Shown one piece after another: positions 60,334 through 64,000 of a stretch of DNA of 64,000 bases. The notes under the pieces are model-generated. The model made no database searches, was not told where the DNA came from, and was given only the letters and a program-made list of their open reading frames with translations. Both the position numbers and the translations under genes were made by a program. The DNA is taken from the NCBI RefSeq assembly GCF_013375555.1, contig NZ_JABXWB010000005.1, forward strand, positions 761,501-825,500. The letters run 5' to 3'. Within the stretch, counting starts at the first letter, position 1, and each line of letters starts with the position of its first letter. Source of the stretch: Sphingobium sp. EM0848 (GTDB lineage: Bacteria > Pseudomonadota > Alphaproteobacteria > Sphingomonadales > Sphingomonadaceae).

Positions 60334-62730
60334 TTAGAAGGACTTGCTGACCGTCAGGCCATATTCCGGCTTGCGGGCCGGGGTGATGGCGAAGGCGCGG
60401 GCATAGTCGCCGGTCGGCGTGCGCGCTGCGGCAAAGTCCAGATAGCGTAGGATGCCCACAGGCGATTCATCGCCCAGCACATTCTTGCCATAGACGCTGA
60501 TCCGCAGGCCATGGCTGTCATGCAGGCCGAACTGTACGTTGAGCTGCGTGGAATCGCCGCTCTCCGCATGGTTGAGCACCTGGTCGAAATAGCTGCTGCG
60601 ATAGATGACGTCCGCGCCAGAGAAGACCGTCCAGTTGTCGTCGACGGGATGCTGGAAGCGCAGCCCGACCGTGCCGCTATGCTTGGAAACGAGTGGCGGG
60701 CGGTTGCCGGCGATCGAGGCCGCGTCGCGGCAACCGGGCAGGTCGAGGTTCACAGTCGAGCCGGTCTTGCACGAACGGCCGAGCAGTTCGAGTGCCTTTT
60801 CCGCCTCCACGCCCTTGCGGATTTCGGCGTCGAGGAAGGTGTAGTTGAACTGCAGTTTCAGGATATCGCCGACCAGCGGCAGCTGACCTTCCAGTTCCAC
60901 GCCGCGAATACGGGTGCGGCCGATATTGGCACTGTAGGAATCGACCACGTTGTTGGCGATATAGGTGTTGGTCAGAACCTGATTCTTGTAATCCTGCCAG
61001 AAGGCGGAGATGTTCAGATAATCGAAACCGAACTTCGACGTCTTCATGCCGATTTCATAGTTGGTCAGCTTCTCTTCCTTGAAGACCGGATCTGGCGCAC
61101 TGATCTTGTTGAAACCGCCCGGTGAGTTGCCCTGCGAGAACTGGGCATAGAAGGACAGGTTGCGCTCAGGCTTCCAGTTGATGGTGACGCGCGGCAATGT
61201 GGCCTTGAACGTCGCCTTGCGGGTCGCTGCCGTGCCGACGACCTGATTGGGGTTGGGCAGCACGACCGTTGCCAGATAGGCGGCGCTGAACACGTCCCCC
61301 ACGCGATAGGTCGGGGTTTCGTTGCGCACCTTGTCGATCTGGTGGCGCAGTTCCGCGCCGACCGTCACCGTCGGGGTGACATCAAAGTCGACGCCCCCGA
61401 AGAAGGCAAGGTTGCGCACGCGCTTCGTATCGTTGAGCAGTTCGGGGCCAACCTCGTTCAGCTCCAGATATTCCGGCATGTCGCTTTGCTTGTCGATGCT
61501 GTGGAACGCGCCCACGCGCCAGCGGAAACGATCGGTTGCCGGCGATGACAGGCGGAATTCATAGGTCTGCGTCTTGCGGCGCGTTCCTGTTGTGGTTTCG
61601 AAGCTCGATTTGCTGCAATCCTGATTGGGCAGCGCATAGAAGGAGCGGCCGCAGAGCGACTGGGGCAGGAAGTAGAAGCCGCGCGCATCATAGGTCTGAT
61701 CGAGGCCGGTCACTTCCGTCAGGTCGCTGTAGCCGGCCTGGAACGATGCTTCATAGCCCGAACCGGCGATGTCCCAGGAAATGTCGCCGATGAAGCGGTC
61801 GGCATTGCGATACAGGCCGGGACGAAGCAGGCGGTTGGTGTTCGCGGCGAAATGCGTCATCGTCGGTACGACGCCGCAATAATAGGGGCGTGTGGACAGG
61901 AAACAGTTGTTCGCGCTTGCCGGCTGGAGGCCGATTGCGAAATGGCCGTCATCGTCGGTCTGGTGCAGCCAGCGCACAGAGGCCTTGATATCGTCCGTCG
62001 GGTCGAAGAACAAGCCGGCGGTATACTGCCTGCTGCTTTGGTCGCCCAGTCGTTCGCCGGGAACGGCTTCGTTGCGCCACTGGCCATCGGTGTCGAACAG
62101 CTTGAAGCCGGCTTGGAAGCCGATGCCGTCCATGATCGGGCCGGACAGCGAGGCGCTGAGTTCGCGGCGGTCGAAATTGCCGAGCGTGCCGACGACGCGG
62201 CCTTCGAAATCCTTGCCCGGCCGCTTGAGAACTACGTTGATCGCGCCGCTGAGCGTTCCTCGACCGAAGACGGCCGATTGCGGGCCCTTGATGACTTCGA
62301 CCCGTTCGATATTTGCGAGATCAAGCGATGAGAAGTCACCGAAATAGGGCGCGCCATCCAGAAAGATACCGACCTTGCCGTCGCTGAACAGGATGTTGGA
62401 GGCGCCGCGCATGACCGGACGATCGCCGCCACGGCCGAAGGATTGCTGAATCTGGAAACCGGGCGTGAAGGCGGCGAGATCCGTGATATTCTGTGCCATT
62501 TTGTCCTGGATCAGGGCGCTGTTGAATGCATTGACCGCGATCGGTACTTCAAGCAGCGTTTCCGCCCGCTTGCGCGCGGTGACGACGATGGCGTCCTGCG
62601 AATCCGCGCTGGCGCTGGCCCCGGGATCATTGGCCGCATCTTGTGCGGAGGCCGGCATCGCGGCCGAAGCGAGTATGGCGGTAGAGATGATGAGCGCGAT
62701 CCTGCGCGCCGAAAATGCTGATTTTTTCAT
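60334..62730 (-). CDS. TonB-dependent receptor, second of the locus
   Basis: A 798-residue receptor with signal peptide (ALIISTAILASAAMPASA), TonB box DAIVVTARKRAETLLEVPIAVNAFN, plug motifs VIKGPQSAVFGRGTLSGAINVVLKRPG, and a barrel ending RKPEYGLTVSKSF. It belongs to the same general class as the receptor at 40639 but is not a close copy. An imperfect operator and a half-site lie in the 323-bp upstream region. Together the two receptors imply import of a large or poorly soluble substrate. Confidence 0.93.
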   Translation of the reverse strand: MKKSAFSARRIALIISTAILASAAMPASAQDAANDPGASASADSQDAIVVTARKRAETLLEVPIAVNAFNSALIQDKMAQNITDLAAFTPGFQIQQSFGRGGDRPVMRGASNILFSDGKVGIFLDGAPYFGDFSSLDLANIERVEVIKGPQSAVFGRGTLSGAINVVLKRPGKDFEGRVVGTLGNFDRRELSASLSGPIMDGIGFQAGFKLFDTDGQWRNEAVPGERLGDQSSRQYTAGLFFDPTDDIKASVRWLHQTDDDGHFAIGLQPASANNCFLSTRPYYCGVVPTMTHFAANTNRLLRPGLYRNADRFIGDISWDIAGSGYEASFQAGYSDLTEVTGLDQTYDARGFYFLPQSLCGRSFYALPNQDCSKSSFETTTGTRRKTQTYEFRLSSPATDRFRWRVGAFHSIDKQSDMPEYLELNEVGPELLNDTKRVRNLAFFGGVDFDVTPTVTVGAELRHQIDKVRNETPTYRVGDVFSAAYLATVVLPNPNQVVGTAATRKATFKATLPRVTINWKPERNLSFYAQFSQGNSPGGFNKISAPDPVFKEEKLTNYEIGMKTSKFGFDYLNISAFWQDYKNQVLTNTYIANNVVDSYSANIGRTRIRGVELEGQLPLVGDILKLQFNYTFLDAEIRKGVEAEKALELLGRSCKTGSTVNLDLPGCRDAASIAGNRPPLVSKHSGTVGLRFQHPVDDNWTVFSGADVIYRSSYFDQVLNHAESGDSTQLNVQFGLHDSHGLRISVYGKNVLGDESPVGILRYLDFAAARTPTGDYARAFAITPARKPEYGLTVSKSF

Positions 62731-63053
62731 TTCCGAAAATACTCCCCCTCAGTAGAGCGGCGCTTTGCCGACATCTGTAATGCAGCATTGCCGTCACGCG
62801 TAAAGTTGTCCAGACAAATTTTAAAAATTTGTCCGCATGTTTTGCGGCGTCCATACGGATTTTTACGGCGAGTTGCGGAAAAGCGCTATGATTCCATATT
62901 TTGATTTGGCGCCAATAATGGCTGCGACGCTGCCCTTTTAGCCGGGCGCGCCCGAAGGAGCCTGAGAGGATTTGCGGAGGTCGCTATTCTCTGATTTGGC
63001 TACAAACGCTGTCGAACCATAGGCGCCACGTCCTATCCGATTCGGGTGTGCCC
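62731..63053. other. 323-bp gap with operator sites
   Basis: Non-coding region between the receptor start and the DUF1838 gene end. It contains operator E and a half-site at 62826-62834, and is AT-rich between 62800 and 62920. No credible gene; short reading frames in the gap lack ribosome sites. Confidence 0.7.
62803..62820. promoter_or_regulatory. Operator palindrome, copy E (imperfect) plus half-site
   Basis: AAGTTGTCCAGACAAATT differs from copy C by one base (A for G at the axis). A separate half-site AATTTGTCC lies at 62826-62834. It is 73 bp upstream of the TonB receptor start, so this receptor probably joins the same regulon with lower affinity or through two sites. Confidence 0.65.
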
Positions 63054-63971
63054 TCAATGTCCCGGATGGGCCGTCTGCGGCTGGTTCTGGCGGCGTTCGT
63101 CCACCCATTTCTTGAAGGCGGTCCAAGTGGTTTCATTGGGTCGCGCGTCGTCCGTGGGCGGCGCCTGCACATAGGTCGGATAGTTGGCGGTGATTTCGTC
63201 CTTCAACTGTTTTGGCAGCGCATCGAAACTGTCCAGCTTCGTTCCGACGGCGTTGAAGACCAGTTGTCCTTGTCGGCCCCGCATCTTCATCCACGGCATC
63301 CAGTCGGAAATGCGCACCCAGGATATCGAAGGATGTACGGTCGGATTCTTCGTGTCGAGAATTTCGTTCGCAGGGGCGATGAAGTCGAAAATCTCCATCG
63401 CATGATATTTGCCGCCGACATAATCCTGATAATCGCCCGCAAGGACATTATGATAGAAGAGCGGCACTTCCAGAGGCATGGCCAGCCACGGACCCATGCG
63501 TGTATAGCCCGGGCGAAAGGGCTTGCCGTCGGCGGAATAGGGAAAGGCGGTGGGCACGTTCACCGGATCATTAGCGACCTGCATCACCTCCACCGTCTCT
63601 CCGGTCCATGGATTGGTCCAGTTGCGGATCACTTCGCCTGATTTGGGGTCGGTGAACAGCATGATTTCACGGCTGACCTGGCGATATCCCTTGCCCCGTT
63701 TCGGGTCGATGACGGTCACGCACTGGCGGATATTCATGCCCTCGCCGGTGAAGAGCAGCCGATCCGGCTCGCCCTCGACCCGCGAGAAGATCTTGCCCGA
63801 CCATTGATAGACCGCCGGCGTGCCGTCCTTCGCGCCGCATTGCGCGCGCTTCATGATTTCGACGGCGTCTTCGGGCTTGCCCGGATCAAGCGCCCTTGCG
63901 AAGGCAGGTGTCGCCGCGAGAATGGCGAAAGTGCTGAAACCAAGCAAAAGGCTTTTGATCATCCTATTCAT
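63054..63971 (-). CDS. DUF1838-family exported protein
   Basis: A 305-residue protein with signal peptide (MNRMIKSLLLGFSTFAILAATPAFA). It then reads QCGAKDGTPAVYQWSGKIFSRVEGEPDRLLFTGEGMNIRQCV, FTDPKSGEVIRNWTNPWTGETVEVMQVANDPVN and VHPSISWVRISDWMPWMKMRGRQGQLVFNAVGTKL, the layout of DUF1838 proteins, which are exported and of unknown role but common beside TonB receptors and catabolic genes. It starts at 63971 (or ATG 63962). A degenerate operator-like GATCCGGACAA is at about 63979, just upstream, and the window ends 29 bp after the start. Confidence 0.85.
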   Translation of the reverse strand: MNRMIKSLLLGFSTFAILAATPAFARALDPGKPEDAVEIMKRAQCGAKDGTPAVYQWSGKIFSRVEGEPDRLLFTGEGMNIRQCVTVIDPKRGKGYRQVSREIMLFTDPKSGEVIRNWTNPWTGETVEVMQVANDPVNVPTAFPYSADGKPFRPGYTRMGPWLAMPLEVPLFYHNVLAGDYQDYVGGKYHAMEIFDFIAPANEILDTKNPTVHPSISWVRISDWMPWMKMRGRQGQLVFNAVGTKLDSFDALPKQLKDEITANYPTYVQAPPTDDARPNETTWTAFKKWVDERRQNQPQTAHPGH

Positions 63972-64000
63972 CCCTTTTGATCCGGACAATGCTGTCGTGA

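Noticed and set aside
30593..64000. Naming the substrate as itaconate, phenylacetate or a purine
   Set aside because: Single families fit each, but no combination of genes here completes one of those routes.
1..64000. CRISPR arrays, tRNA or rRNA genes, insertion sequences, integrases, phage genes
   Set aside because: None seen; the only repeats are short operators, hairpins, the 9-bp repeat and the receptor duplication.

Overview
The window is high-GC, gene-dense DNA with the gene content of a sphingomonad alphaproteobacterium (Sphingobium/Novosphingobium/Sphingomonas type). The family call rests on four large TonB-dependent receptors (TBDRs), the CoA-thioester catabolic genes, a type III polyketide synthase set and TAT/lipoprotein export signals. 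No rRNA, tRNA, CRISPR array, integrase or transposase was seen, so genus and species are not resolved.

Region 1 (1-19 kb) is mostly ordinary chromosome. It holds a glycosyltransferase broken by a one-base homopolymer frameshift, the Kup potassium transporter, and a type III polyketide synthase cluster (PKS, flavoprotein, two methyltransferases, DUF2147 protein) that probably makes a modified phenolic lipid or quinone. A DUF3391/HD-GYP protein with a degenerate HD motif follows. Next come a tripartite efflux pump (HlyD-type adaptor, DHA2 MFS pump, NodT-type channel) with a divergent MarR regulator, a possible 37-residue membrane peptide with its own promoter and terminator, ilvD, and a 3-oxoacid CoA-transferase pair flanked by LysR regulators.

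Region 2 (19.2-30.5 kb) has a TetR regulator and then a block all on the minus strand: ECF sigma factor, FecR-like anti-sigma factor, TBDR with a signalling (STN) domain, a second related TBDR without STN, a glycerophosphodiester phosphodiesterase and a PhoD-type alkaline phosphatase. The likely reading is a surface-signalling uptake system tied to organophosphate hydrolysis.

Region 3 (30.6-64 kb) is a large accessory catabolic locus. A palindrome, TTGTCCGGACAA (extended form AATTTGTCCGGACAAATT), occurs upstream of its main transcription units (32.67, 43.19 and 43.98 kb), inside the start of the PrpD-led operon next to the only local GntR-family regulator (49.70 kb), and in imperfect form upstream of a TBDR (62.81 kb). 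I infer one GntR/UTRA-controlled regulon. Its leftward operon runs TBDR, MFS transporter, FAD oxidase, nitrilase-fold protein lacking its catalytic Cys, methyltransferase and two unrecognised proteins. Its rightward operons run CitE-like lyase, MaoC-like hydratase, acyl-CoA dehydrogenase and two family III CoA-transferases, then two MmgE/PrpD proteins, a PaaK-like ligase, amidase, HapK-like protein, SDR, PuuE-like deacetylase, enoyl-CoA hydratase-like protein and VOC protein. A divergent hydrolase/aldehyde dehydrogenase pair and a second TBDR group complete it.

The CitE + MaoC + acyl-CoA dehydrogenase + CaiB + PrpD + VOC set resembles the known Pseudomonas itaconate gene set, so C-C cleavage of an itaconate- or citramalate-like CoA ester is the best mechanistic guess. 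The amidase, ligase, PuuE-like and methyltransferase genes suggest a larger, possibly amide-containing parent substrate, which I cannot name.
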